Below are positions 53,001-63,020 of a DNA stretch of 64,000 bases, one piece after another. Position 1 is the stretch's first letter. Each line of letters begins with the position of its first letter. A program made the translations under genes and the position numbers. The DNA is from Echinometra lucunter (taxonomy: Eukaryota > Echinodermata > Echinoidea > Camarodonta > Echinometridae): the NCBI GenBank assembly GCA_029962745.1, contig CM057171.1:4797396-4861395 (forward strand), in the 5' to 3' direction. Under the pieces are notes generated by a model. It did no database searches and was not told the DNA's origin. It worked only from the letters and a program-made list of their open reading frames with translations.

Positions 53001-56000
53001 AAAAAAAAAAAAAAATCCCACTAAATATAGAATAAATTACATGGTAACTCAACATCCCTCATGAAGGGCATTCAGTTGTAAAAAAAAATCTTTCTTTTCA
53101 TCTGAGACCTATTTATTTCCAATTTGAATTTTCTAACAATTTTTATGATCTAAATATATTTTCTGCTTATGGCTCCCTGCTTATACGTGGAAGAGTCACA
53201 ATGATTATGCCAACAACAAAATGAAAAGTTGTGAAGAACATATGTAATGTACATGTATCTCATTCAAAGTTTGCATCCATATATTCAATATCAAATGATA
53301 TAAACCTATGACCCAAGCCCCATAACAGAATTGAGGTCCCTATATAGGACATCTACCATCCAAGTTTGGAGTCATCGTTCTAAAGCTATCAACACCAATA
53401 GAAAATTGCAGGAAAGTTTTAACATTTAACCTCCTTTGACCTTTGGCCTGCACCCATGACCTTTGACCCCCAGATAACAATGAGGCTTCTAAAGGGTAAT
53501 TACCATTCAAGTTTTGTCATAAATGGACTTATGGTTCTAAACTTACCAACCCCAGTATAAATATGCATGAAATTTTTACCGTTTGACCTTTGACCTACAT
53601 AAATGACCTTTGACCCTCAAATACCAGTTATGTCCCTGAAAGGCATCTACTATCCAAGTTTGGCTACAAAATGGACTTATGGTTCTAAGGTTACCAACCC
53701 CAGTAGAAATATGCAGAAAATGTTAACATTTGATCTCATTTGACCTTTGACCTACATATGTGAACTTTGACTCCCCAATCACACTGGAGTTTGTGTAAGG
53801 CATCTATCATCCAAGTTTAGTTACAAACATGTCAATAAGCGCAAATATGAGCATGGCCTACTTGGTTTGTAGAGCGAAAATCCACGTCTGCACTTTTGTA
53901 GAGGGCACATGCATGTTAATGCATTATAGTCAATGGGAATATAACACATGCATATGCAAGAAGAGAAATTTATGAAATATGAGTTTTTAAGTTTGCGATA
54001 TTATAACTTTAGAACAGAGAATGGTAATGCTTTCTAATTTTCCACAGATCATTATTAAATATCAAAAAAATTTTCGGGAAGGTTTCAAGACAATTCTTAA
54101 TTTTTTTCTTGATTTATGCGAAATCATGCATTTTGCAAATTTTCAGTTTTTGGGAAAAAATGTAAAAAAAACACACTTTTTGACTAAAAATCTGGACCGA
54201 ATTACTTCGATATTACTCACAATTGGCATCATACTGTGGGGAATTTATTTTCCTTTCAGATGAGACCAATTTTGTTGCAATTGGACGTTTCTATCAAATT
54301 TTATCTTGAAAAATTCAAATCCCGTCAAAATGGCGACCATTTTGGACGCCATCTTGGATTTAGAAGCTTTCGCTACAAATTTTTTGAGGTAGACCTCTTG
54401 AATTGTGTGTGTAATGCTTTAAGCTTGAAAATGAGTATGGTCTACTTAGTTTGTACAGATGGTGGAACGAACTCAAAAACTAAGCTAGATATTTGACTTT
54501 GGCCCTTCACTTAAAATTCTCAGTCATGGTTGCGTGCGATGACTAATTTGTAGTTACGTAATTATTCATCTTTTTTTAAAAAGGTGAGATTTCATTTTGC
54601 TTCCTGTCTTTAATATATATTTTTTTCTTATTTTCTTTAGGCGTTTGCATAAATGGTCTGTGGACGACACCGCAGTTATTTTGTGTGAGAAAGGAAAGGA
54701 GTAATGTATCGATTATACGTTACCAGTACATCTTGGAAGAAGAATGTGGTATGTAGGGGAACCCTGTGATTTATTGGCGAAGTCTCTTGAAGATTTTCTT
54801 GATTCGAATGTGAGGGGATTCTCCAGGGGGGGGGGGGGGGGCACTGTCATTGCAAGATGGACACCATGCTCGTTCGTAGACTTTCAAAATGGACCCTAAA
54901 CAAGTAATTATCCTTTGATCTCAGAATACCCTAAACAAGTATTTTGTCATGTTTTCCCCACCCTAAACAAGTATTTTCTAATCAAGCTAATGTTAAAAGT
55001 ATACACTTTTTGCCTGATTTTTGCAATTTTGATACCCTTTCACTGTACACGAAACTGGGAAACTAAAAACTATTACTCTAAACCTATGGGACAGAAGATT
55101 TACGGGTGGACACCTAATATATACTAATGTTAGGGTGAGTACTGCTTGTGGATTTCATTGTCATGACTGTGGTTGGGTGTTCTTTTGTTTTGTTTTGTTT
55201 TGTTTTTGGTCCGTTCGATTATATCATCAGTAACATTGTATGAAATAATCCATACGAAATTCTTCCTTTCATGTATGCATAATACGCATGGCCGTATGCA
55301 AGGGGGGGGGGGGGCTGGGGGCAGTTCCCCCCCCCCCGAACTTTTGAAAACTTACATTTTTTACTGAAAATTTTCACAAAATCCACGAAATATGTGCATC
55401 AAATCTTTCAATTGCACTTCTAAAAGTGCAAAAGTGCCCTCGTGACCAGTTCGGTGGCTTCGCTCCCTCGCTTTTGAGCTTCTTCGAAATTTGTTATGCG
55501 TCTTGCCCCCCCCCCCCCGGAAAAAAAAACCTCTGCGTGCGGCCCTGATTATACGTAAAGTATTTATAGATGGAAAATTAATGACAGTATCTAATAGTAG
55601 TTCAATTTGGTGTCGCTTGGCTCCCTCGCTTTTGAGCTTCTTCGAAAATTTGTATGCGTCTTGCCCCCCCCCGGAAAAAAACTCTGCGTACGGCCCTGAT
55701 TATACGTTAAGTATTTTTAGATGGAAAATCAATTACAGTATCTCATAGTAGTTCAATTTGGTGTAGACTTATCGTGTGATACTAAACAGAATAAACATTC
55801 AACGGATATGCTCTCCATCACACATCTGAAATCACATTAGTTCTGCCTCAAAATTATGATTTAATTGAAATTGAAATGCTGTGTTTTATCAATATCTTTT
55901 ATTCAGAGCCATGTCTTAATGGGGGTACGCGCCAGATTTCACAAGGTGTCTGTCGTTGTGTGTGTCCTAGTAGATATGTTGGAGAATACTGTCAATGTAA

Positions 56001-59000
56001 GTATTATGATTAGAGTTTATAGAGTCTGCATAAATCAGTATATATCAGTGAGGACGTTAGTACAGCGTGGGAATAACGCCCTAAAACGTTGGGCAGGTAA
56101 AGTGACGCGTGACTATGTACAAACTATATGGGAAAAATGACCCCAGAGATGAAATACTGTAACAAAAAGCAAAATAGGGGCATCGATGACATTATTTAAA
56201 GGAAAGTGGCTTGAACTTTGGGAGAATTAAAAAAAAAAAACACAAAGCAAAACCAAACGAAAACGAGACATTTGAATTCGTCACATGACGAATTAGGTGG
56301 TCTGTCGGCATCTTTTAGTTTTCGACGTGGATTGTGATGAATTCGTTGGTAAGACTTTTGATAAAATTTTTACGTCTCAGTAGGAGACTAGCGGCATAGA
56401 AATTGGATGATTTGATATCGCAGAATACTTAAAAGGTGATCCAAAGCTTGAATTCACCTTAACTAATCAGATTTTCTATAGGGTTGTACATAAACTACTG
56501 TGCACTGCATTGCAATTGTCATAACGGGCCAAAATCAGCAGTTTATTTCATTGACTGTGACTGTATATGTAATTATGTAGTTAAAGAGGATAGTAATATA
56601 ACATGTAAAAACAAAGCAATAGGAAAAAAATGCCCCTTTCCGCCGGGACTCGAACCAGGGACCTTGAGCATGTGAAGCAAGTGCTTTGAAGATATACCTG
56701 AAAACAGCTCATAGAGATAACACGTAGATTCAAATCGGGATTCTAATATCAGGTTTTCCAGTCAAAATTTCGACATGTTTTCGAGATTTGCTTTAAAAAC
56801 ATATGAACGCATAAGATAGAGAATTTTCTTAGCTGCAACATACTTAAAGATAGGCGAAAATCGATCAGAAATAAGGGAGATGTTGATCAAAGAAAACGAG
56901 AAATGTAGAATCAAGAATTCGGAAAAGGTCATGTCCCATAGACAATACACGTAAAATGAGAACAATTGACATTGTACCTTTAATCGTGAATTTAGACCAT
57001 GATAACGTCATCAAAATGAGTAACAATGAATAGTACATTTGTAGAGAATTGTCTCAGCTACAACATATCGAAATCCCGGCGAAAATGATGAATAATAAGC
57101 GAGATAGTCTTGGTTAAAGGAAAAAAATATAACGTCAAAAATTAAAAATCTAAATTTTTAGTTCACATAAGAATAGGATGACGTCATAGCACTGAAAGAG
57201 TACATTTTTTTCACGAATTCGCATCTACAACTCATAACCTTTCAGAATATTTAAAAAAAATCGGGGGTCTCCGCGCATTCTAAGAAGTATTTTTTCAAAG
57301 AGGCATGTTTTTGCGTGTTTTTACATTACTTGCCCAATATACGCGTGCACGAATTTTGAACTTTGACGCGCGCGTGCGACCTTATGGTTAGTTTAAATCA
57401 GTTCTAAATTGATGGAAATTGTTAAGAAAAGTGTCAGGAATGCAAATCAAGTGAAAACACGGCGTTTTAACGTCATTTGGGACCTGCGCGCGCGTATGAC
57501 GCGCATGAGGACGCGGACGCGCGCAAATTTTTGAACTGCTTAAAATGGCCTGAAACGTGTGCAAAATAAATTTGAAGCGATTCTGAGCATTTTTAATTTT
57601 TGCGCGCTTGCTGACGCGCGGACGTACGCGTACGTGCGCGTCTGGCTATCTGACATTTATTGGATTAAAATTAACTTTAATCATGCCAAACATGAATGAG
57701 AAATGACCATCCGTTATGAAGATATGACCCTAAGGTGATTTTCACAAAATGGCGCCTAGATGACGTCACGATGACCCGATGAACATGAAAATAATTGGAA
57801 CGGCAAGATCTTTTTTTTTTTTTTTTTTTCTGTTTTTATTGGTTTTCATAAAATAACAGTAACAAACAATATAGGCTGACAATAAGTTCAAGGCTATTTA
57901 AACACATTAACAAGCTAAATTATCTAAAGTTAACTTAATAATCAGCCACAAACATCCATCATCACAACATACCACTCACACATACACAGACCCACACACA
58001 CACACACACGCACGTCTTCCCAATGTTAAAAGCTTGTATAAAGTTTAACTTTCTTCATACTTTCCTATGTTATAAAAGAGGACCCTCATTACTGCATAAC
58101 AAGTACAAATTACATCAAATAAGTAAAATAATTGAAACAGGATAAATTTCCTTAAAACTGTATGGTCCATTTCTTAAAATGAGCACTCAGCTTATTCTTT
58201 TTTGAGCTATCTTATATTCTACATTTTGTTTTGATTTAACCATTGAGATAAAAGCTTCAAACCTCAGTTCTTTCTCCTGAAATTTGCAAGAGTAAATGTA
58301 AAATTTCAAATACAAAAATAGAACATTAATACAAGAGTCATGTTTACTTCCCGTATGTACACCAAACAAATAATTGAATTTTGAGAATACTAATTCACGG
58401 GAAATGTCAGAATTAGTATATATTTTATCCATCAAATTTTCCCAGAGAGGGACTACTTTATTACAGTTGCAAAATAAATGATCCAATGTTTCAGGTTCTT
58501 CTGAGCAAAAATAACAATCGGGGGAATCTCGTTTCCTTATCCTAAACAAAAAGGCATGAACTCCAATAGCATTGTGAAAAATCTTAAAATAAAAACTTCT
58601 CAGTTGAGTTTCTATTGTACATCTAAAATTATTCCTGTGTATTATGGACCAGTCTATCTCTTTAGGCTGGCGCCCAAAAAGCTCTTCCCACTTACTCTCC
58701 CTCTTAGTATTGGAAGTACAATACTTTTTTTGTAACATATGATATGCATGTTTAGGTTTTTTCTTTTGAATCAATAAATTATTAACAATCTTCCTAAAAA
58801 TATCTTCATCTGTGTGCACAGCATCATCAAACCAGCTAAGATAGATTCCATTCATGAGAGAATCATATTTTCTACGGTCCCTAATAGGAATGTCAAATTC
58901 GATAACCAAATCTTCAAATAATTTTGCATTACCAACACCATCATATAATTGTGAGATGGAATAAATACCTTTCGCATACCATATTGGATAATAAAAATAA

Positions 59001-61521
59001 GACCTGTGCTTTAACCTCACATTCCTATTCCACCAAATAAATTCTTGTAAATGATATTGGCTGTAACCAAATTCATTAAGCATATTTTGCCTATACAGAT
59101 ACCAAGCTTTGATAGATTCTATCAGTTGACAATTTTTTAACTTAGACAAAACGATGTCTGGGGCATCTGCCCTAAAAAGGGCTAAATTGTCTTCACAAAA
59201 ATCAGATAAAATATTCAGTTCTATTACTTTCCAAGCACTCTTATAATTGGGAACGGCAAGATCTTATTACGATTGATAACTGACCGAAATTTCATGCAAT
59301 TTGAAGCAGCCGATTCTGAGATTTCGAGTGCACAAAAAGTGCTTGGAATAAAGAAAAATAAATAAAAAAGAAAATTCTGACGAAATTAAGAGGTGATCTG
59401 TCAAAGATGACAGACCACCTAATAATAAAGAAAGAAAATTCTGACGAAATCAGAAGGTGATCTGTCAAAGATGACAGACCACCTAAAAAGAGTTCATTTG
59501 ATAGCAGGCAGCTACCACAATTTTCTAATCTTGGATTTATTGTTTATACCTGATTATCATTTTTTTAAACGGTCGAATGTTATTGTTTATATCAAAAGAT
59601 TGAACACTGTAACGGAACAGAAAAAGAAAACCTTGGAGACAAGTCAATTTCAATGAAAAGAAAGTTTACAAAGAAGCAATTACAAAAGTTTAATCAAAAT
59701 CGGTTACAATCTGAAAAAGTAATGAAAGTTTGAAAAGTATCAATGTACTTTCCATGGCAATTCTCAAACTGGCAGTATATCTTCAACATGCTCAAAGTGG
59801 CAGGTTTTTGTAGACAACTCTGTCATGTTTCGTACAAAAAAAAAAAAAACTTTCTTCCATTATCCTTCAAGCTGCAGGTTGTCTCTTTCTTAGCTTAGTA
59901 TAATATATACCATGGGAAAATGTATTAGACACGAATTGAGTTTACAACCTCGGCACAGCATTAAGGGGATACTGTGTATATTTGATTAGTATTGTAAGCA
60001 TCGATATGCAAAAGGCGGCTGGATAGAAAGTTCCCTGGGAAATGGAGAAGGTACCTACACTGTGTGCGGACAAACCTGAATCCGATGATCGGGATAATAG
60101 TGTCTAGTATGTAAAGCGCTTAGAGACAGCGAGATGCATTCGCCGATATAAAAATCCTGAATATTATCATTATCCTCTTTAGTTCTTCCTCCATTCTCTT
60201 TTAGACTGTAAGTTTTATTTGAAGAGGTCCCCTTACCTTCAAGACGGTCCTGTGATGTATCCGCGAGGTCGAACCAAGTTTTCGTTCAAACTTCGCGGAC
60301 ATGGCAAAGGGCAATCGTACTTAGTGCTGTTAACAACACGAGAAGATCACTTCATAAGTTTCGGTTAGTATTCATGGCAACACTAGTATTTTGGAGTTTA
60401 CTTTGATTTGAAGATATTAATAATAATAATAATAATATGTAACATTTATACTGCGCTTAATACATGTTTCTAAGCGTAAGAATTTAACAGAGAGAGAACA
60501 AAAGAGAGAAAAAAGGAAGAACAAATATAAATTACATTAACTAAGTATTGCCTAATGGGATAAGTTTTAAGAAGCATTTTGAATGGTTCTGTAGTGGAGG
60601 CCTCACAAATGTAGATGGGAAGATTGTTCCAGAGTTTATTGTTGTTATTTTATTGATTTGATTTGATTTATTTTTCTTCTGCATTCATATTAATATTTCG
60701 GTAACATCATATACAAAAAGGTATTTTTTTTACAATAAATCATAAATACACAAGTATTCGTAAAAATCATTTTTCCAAAAAAAAAAAAAAAAAGATAAAT
60801 TGTCAAATTATTGTAAAATTATTTAATTTTAATCATGTTTAATTGATTACACATAAAATCATTTGCGGAAGAAGGATTGCCATTATAAGCAATATGCTTG
60901 ACAATATGACAACCCCAAATAAATATTATTGAATAGATAAACATGCTAAATCAGCAGAATGGATAAAAAATATTGAAATACTAACTTAAAAGAATAGTGA
61001 CAATGATGATGATGATGATGATGATGATGAAATGATATTCGTCATCAATCAAATGGTAGAAAGGCTGACGATGTGAAAAGACTGAAGAGTTGACACAGAA
61101 ATTTTACCTTGAATATTCTGATAGTAACATGGTTTTAACTTTTGCTTTAAAAGAGTATAGGGAACTACTGGATTTAGTCTATTTTAGGAGAGGATTCAAA
61201 AGGTCTGGACCATGGTGTCTTATGGATCTATGGGCAGTAAGCAACTTTGGGTTGACTAAATGAAGATTGGAGGAATTGCGAAGTGCGAATTGCGAACTGT
61301 TATTAAGTATATATAAAAGGAGTAATGCAGTCAAAATCAAATTACCATTATCACTATTATCATTATTTTCATCATTTTCTTTTATGAATTGTTATCATCA
61401 TCATTATAAATGATAATAATAATGATAATGATAATGATAACAATAAATAATAAATTATCATTTATTATTATTATTATTAGTAGTAGTAGTAGTAGTATCA
61501 TTATTATTACTATTATTATTG

Positions 61522-61555
<34 letters not shown>

Positions 61556-62332
61556 CATTATTATTATTGATATTGTTATTATCACTATTGTTATTGTTGT
61601 TATTATTATCATCATCATCATAATCATCGGTAACTTTTGTTATTAGTTTTAATTATCATAACTATAGCAGTAATGCTTTACTTTTCATGTTATCATCATT
61701 GATATTGTGATTAGTGGTAGAAGTAGTAGTATCTTTTTATTCTCAGTTTTTAACACAAGCCTATTATCATCTGTTGTTTATTATCATTCTCATTATTATG
61801 ATTATCATTGTTGTTCTTCTTATCATCCCCATCATCATCAGCATCATAGATCTTCCTCATCATGATCATTATCATCAGCACTACCATTATCCTAGGAAAT
61901 GTGCCAGATATGAACGCCATATACCGGTTAATCAATATGGTATCATCGAATCATACATGGAATTCATTTGCTAGTAAATTTTAGTCAGTACAGTCAAGTG
62001 TAGGTCCTATTTCCAGAGTTTTTCCTAACTTTTTTTTCAATACCTTTCCTTTTACACTAGGATTTTGTGGGCAAGAAAATGTTGCTTCAATCTCCGAATG
62101 GATCGAACGTTTCCTCGGGGATAGTGTTTCCGCTCCACTCCACGCTCAATGCAGTGAATTCCGGTTCTGGGTGGACTTTTCGGATGTACCCTACCGATTG
62201 GGAATAGACGGTTACCCGATGCCGATCATGACTTATCAGCCAAAACTAAACTTTACCGTCGAGAAAATTGGCTTCGCGGTACAATTCGCACTTGGTGCAG
62301 AATGGATGATTGATCTTCCTTGTACCCCTTAA
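49983..62332 (+). CDS. Secreted EGF-like / FAMeT-domain protein, 5 exons
   Basis: Spliced model: 49983-50022, 54641-54748, 55907-55996, 60205-60363 and 62061-62332, together 669 nt or 222 residues plus TAA. Every junction has GT...AG and every intron is phase 1, so the modules are symmetrical and shufflable. Residues 1 to about 21 are a signal peptide spanning exons 1 and 2. About 46-75 form an EGF-like module with six Cys. About 90-218 resemble the farnesoic acid O-methyltransferase domain (Methyltransf_FA), named after a crustacean protein but mostly found as an extracellular or binding domain; no methyltransferase activity is implied. A secreted protein-binding or carbohydrate-binding role is plausible but not shown. 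Alternatives: exon 1 may be missed or different, since it is short. Confidence 0.72.
51550..51846 (+). promoter_or_regulatory. DR1 nuclear-receptor-type repeats, left arm
   Basis: AGGTCAAAGGTCA, a perfect DR1 (two AGGTCA half-sites, 1-bp spacer), occurs at 51550-51562 and 51707-51719. The near-perfect GGGTCAAAGGTCA occurs at 51687-51699 and 51834-51846. DR1 is the preferred site of HNF4, RXR and COUP-TF type receptors. Binding and function are inference; the motif arises from the tandem subunits of the foldback. Confidence 0.45.
53457..53753 (-). promoter_or_regulatory. DR1 nuclear-receptor-type repeats, right arm
   Basis: Inverted counterparts of the left-arm sites: TGACCTTTGACCT at 53584-53596 and 53741-53753, and TGACCTTTGACCC at 53457-53469 and 53604-53616. 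Confidence 0.45.
54641..54748 (+). CDS. Exon 2: end of signal peptide and N-terminal region
   Basis: Acceptor TTTTCTTTAG|GC and donor TGTG|GTATGT. The frame reads VCINGLWTTPQLFCVRKE and ends with EEEC. An N-x-S sequon (NVS) lies in the middle and the final Cys is the first of the EGF-like module. Length 108 nt, phase 1 at both sides. Confidence 0.75.
54825..55125. repeat. Fragment of a G-run-terminated repeat
   Basis: CCAGG(G)nCACT at 54825-54845 resembles the left terminus of the element at 25793. It is followed by four AC(C)CTAAACAAGTA motifs spaced 30-50 bp apart. The right terminus is not recognisable. Confidence 0.5.
55283..55775. repeat. Dispersed repeat, copy 2, with tandem duplication
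   Basis: The first part matches 26388-26610. From about 55453 a unit of about 160 bp (CTCCCTCGCTTTTGAGCTTC ... TAGTAGTTCAATTTGGTGT) is present twice in tandem, the second copy starting near 55620. C runs of different lengths occur in both. It lies in intron 2 of the secreted-protein gene. Confidence 0.75.
55907..55996 (+). CDS. Exon 3: EGF-like module
   Basis: Acceptor TTTTATTCAG|AG and donor CAAT|GTAAGT. It encodes PCLNGGTRQ...GVCRCVCPSRYVGEYCQ, with Cys spacing C-LNGGT-C-x-C-x-C-P-x3-Y-x-G-x-x-C, typical of compact EGF domains such as those following astacin proteases. The sixth Cys is supplied by exon 2. Exactly 90 nt, phase 1 to 1. Confidence 0.88.
56639..56700 (-). other. tRNA-like segment in the inverted copy
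   Basis: The complement of GGGACTCGAACCAGGGACC gives the same B box as in the array. The loop is changed from CTCACAT to TTCACAT, which would alter the position before the anticodon. Confidence 0.5.
57813..59249 (-). mobile_element. 5'-truncated L1-like insertion with 16-bp target duplication
   Basis: GGAACGGCAAGATCTT occurs at 57797-57812 and again at 59250-59265. Between them lies a poly(T) run (57813 onwards, the poly(A) tail on the minus strand), a 3' UTR (57830-58186) with a (CA)n tract, and the C-terminal end of ORF2. Poly(A) plus a long target duplication plus 5' truncation is the classic signature of target-primed reverse transcription. Confidence 0.92.
58187..59247 (-). pseudogene. 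L1-like ORF2, C-terminal region with zinc-binding domain
   Basis: The open frame extends from the truncation point (about 59247, without its own start) to a stop at 58187. A start-like ATG exists at 59149 but has no meaning. It contains the FYYPIWYAKGIYSISQLYD connection motif and CYFCSEEPETLDHLFCNC, the zf-RVT zinc-binding signature. The frame has no internal stop over some 350 codons, so this insertion is young although dead on arrival through 5' truncation. It is related to, but clearly different from, the older element at 9942-12334. Confidence 0.88.
59376..59486 (-). repeat. Duplicated terminus of the array family
   Basis: AAATTCTGACGAAAT(T/C)A(A/G)(A/G)AGGTGATCTGTCAAAGATGACAGACCACCTAA-type sequence is present twice in tandem (59376-59421 and 59439-59486), separated by AATAAAGAAAG. 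Unit termini repeated in tandem suggest recombination between neighbouring copies. Confidence 0.8.
59985..60180 (+). repeat. SINE-like 3' end
   Basis: TGTAAAGCGCTTAGAGACAG ... CCGATATAAAAATCCTGAATATTATCATTATC has the form of 3' tails of invertebrate SINEs ending in imperfect (ATT)n. The 5' head is not recognisable. It lies just upstream of exon 4. Confidence 0.5.
60205..60363 (+). CDS. Exon 4: first half of the FAMeT-like domain
   Basis: Acceptor CTCTTTTAG|AC and donor TTTCG|GTTAGT. A 159-nt, phase 1 to 1 exon without stops. It encodes YLQDGPVMYPRGRTKFSFKL, followed by GQSYLVLLTTRED and HFISFG. The pattern aromatic - F-x-F-K-(V/L)-(R/K)-...-L-x-L is the start of Methyltransf_FA domains, which continue into exon 5. 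Confidence 0.78.
60421..60500 (-). repeat. (AAT)n and SINE-like tail in reverse orientation
   Basis: (AATAAT)n followed by ATGTAACATTTATACTGCGC and TTAATACATGTTTCTAAGCG is the inverted form of a common invertebrate SINE 3' end. Confidence 0.5.
60640..61320 (-). mobile_element. LINE family A fragment (3' end) in intron 4
   Basis: The TTGATTTGATTTGATTTATT tail (from 60651) and the downstream sequence match 37960-39000, including GGATTGCCATTATAAGCAAT and AGGTCTGGACCATGGTGTCT. At 61139-61150 it preserves the empty site for the MITE found in the other copy. A (GAT)n tract lies near 61003-61030. It is non-functional. Confidence 0.78.
61385..61630. repeat. (ATT/ATC)n microsatellite
   Basis: Long imperfect trinucleotide tract with an AGT cluster (about 61479-61497). 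Its right part is homologous to 29126-29228 and belongs to the segmental duplication. Confidence 0.9.
62061..62332 (+). CDS. Exon 5: second half of the FAMeT-like domain, stop
   Basis: Acceptor CTTTTACACTAG|GA. The frame continues from exon 4 to TAA at 62330-62332 (90 codons plus 2 bases). Key segments are FCGQENVASISEWIER (corresponding to the G-x-x-N-x-x-S-x-I-R block of FAMeT domains), CSEFRFWVDFSDVPYRLGID (FW-x-x-W/F ... VG), and VEKIGFAVQFALGAEWMIDL (VGFST...GxW). Two Cys (in AQCSEF and LPCTP) could pair. Confidence 0.82.
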
Positions 62333-62368
62333 CATCCCATAAGCCCAAATAGCGACATTAGATTTGAC

Positions 62369-62374
62369 ATTAAA
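62369..62374 (+). promoter_or_regulatory. Possible poly(A) signal (ATTAAA)
   Basis: ATTAAA lies 37 bp after the stop codon of exon 5 and is also present after the duplicated exon near 29967. It is the common variant of AATAAA; no confirmation of use. Confidence 0.4.
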
Positions 62375-62520
62375 ACAGCCCAACTAATTCTCCCTCCCGC
62401 AAATATGAGATTCTACAGTAGGTCTACAGGGCGACATTTCCCGCATACCGCGCAGAACTATGGTGGCCCTGACCTAGTTCACTCCCTGGACTGTTCTCTA
62501 TGATCCGTGAGCTCACACAT

Positions 62521-62683
62521 CTGGGGGGCATTTCATCAAATTTGTTGTCTGACAAGTTGTCAGATCTGACATCTTTCCTTGATTTTGATTGGCTAAGAAG
62601 CATCGTTACTATGGCAACTGTCGGATAAAACAGACTTTGTCGGATAAAACATCCGACAAGTTCTTTCATGAAACGCTCCCCAG
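62521..62683. mobile_element. 163-bp MITE present only in duplication copy 2
   Basis: Inverted ends CTGGGGGGCATTTCAT and ATGAAACGCTCCCCAG. Inside, TCTGACAAGTTGTCAGATCTGACA and GGATAAAAC...ATCCGACAAG form further palindromes. Copy 1 (30112-30124) reads straight through CACACATCAGCAACAC, giving an empty site. Confidence 0.8.
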
Positions 62684-62857
62684 CAACACGTATCATGACC
62701 ATACATGTACGTACACAAATTAAGTGCACGTACGGACACAGGGGAAGGTGAATTCGTGGGGAAAGTGAATTCGTGGGGTATATCAGCGCGCGCGCACGGA
62801 TGTTCCGGAATTAGTGACAGTTTAAAACGACCAGTAGCTGGTCTAGCCCTGACCCAA

Positions 62858-63020
62858 AGTCGCGAATTTCGCGACTATAGGGCGTGAATTTTGCTATCCT
62901 TGTCGAGAAGTTCGCGTCTCGGGTCACGAATTTCGGGTCCCGGGTGATGAATTTCACGTCATAGGTCACGAAATTGGTGATCCAAATCGCGAATTTCGCG
63001 ACTAGGTCGCAAAGTTCGTG
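62858..63020. repeat. Palindromic minisatellite 'GTCGCGAATTTCGCGAC'
   Basis: Repeats of GTCGCGAATTTCGCGACTA and degraded variants (GGTCACGAATTTCGGGTC, GGTCACGAAATTGGTGAT) about 20 bp long. Shorter related stretch at 30298-30400. Confidence 0.75.

Larger units (their letters stand above)
50801..54512. mobile_element. 3.7-kb foldback element in intron 1
   Basis: Arms of about 1.06 kb (50801-51858 and 53430-54512) are inverted copies of each other: for example AAACTAAGTAGACCATGCTC at 50859 matches the complement near 54440-54460, and ATGGCCGCCAATTTGAC near 50970 matches the complement of GTCAAAATGGCGACCAT near 54325. Within each arm, units of about 120-130 bp containing AGGTCAAAGGTCA are repeated three times. 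The 1.57-kb centre (51859-53429) is AT-rich with a G run (about 52977) and no gene. Long TIRs without a transposase indicate a non-autonomous foldback transposon. AAATTC lies near both ends, but the target duplication is not certain. Confidence 0.82.
56274..59422 (-). mobile_element. Inverted copy of the array-family element, interrupted
   Basis: On the minus strand this is a full member of the 15-23 kb unit family, subfamily of unit 5. One end is the GAATTCGTCACATGACG hairpin followed by AATTAGGTGGTCTGTCGG (56274-56309); the other is the ATGACAGACCACCTAAT end (about 59407-59423). The tRNA-like segment lies at 56639-56700 (minus) with an intact B box. A 1,437-bp L1-like insertion (57813-59249) splits it. 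It lies in intron 3 of the secreted-protein gene. Confidence 0.88.
61540..62860 (+). repeat. Segmental duplication, copy 2 (partner 29126-30290)
   Basis: Direct duplicate containing the end of intron 4, exon 5 and the 3' flank. Shared unusual strings include TAGATCTTCCTCATCATGAT and ATGAACGCCATATACCGGTT. Copy 2 has a MITE insertion at 62521-62683 that copy 1 lacks. Confidence 0.88.

Noticed and set aside
58187..59149. Host zinc-finger gene
   Set aside because: The cysteine motif is the zf-RVT domain of an L1-like ORF2, with poly(A) tail and target duplication around it.
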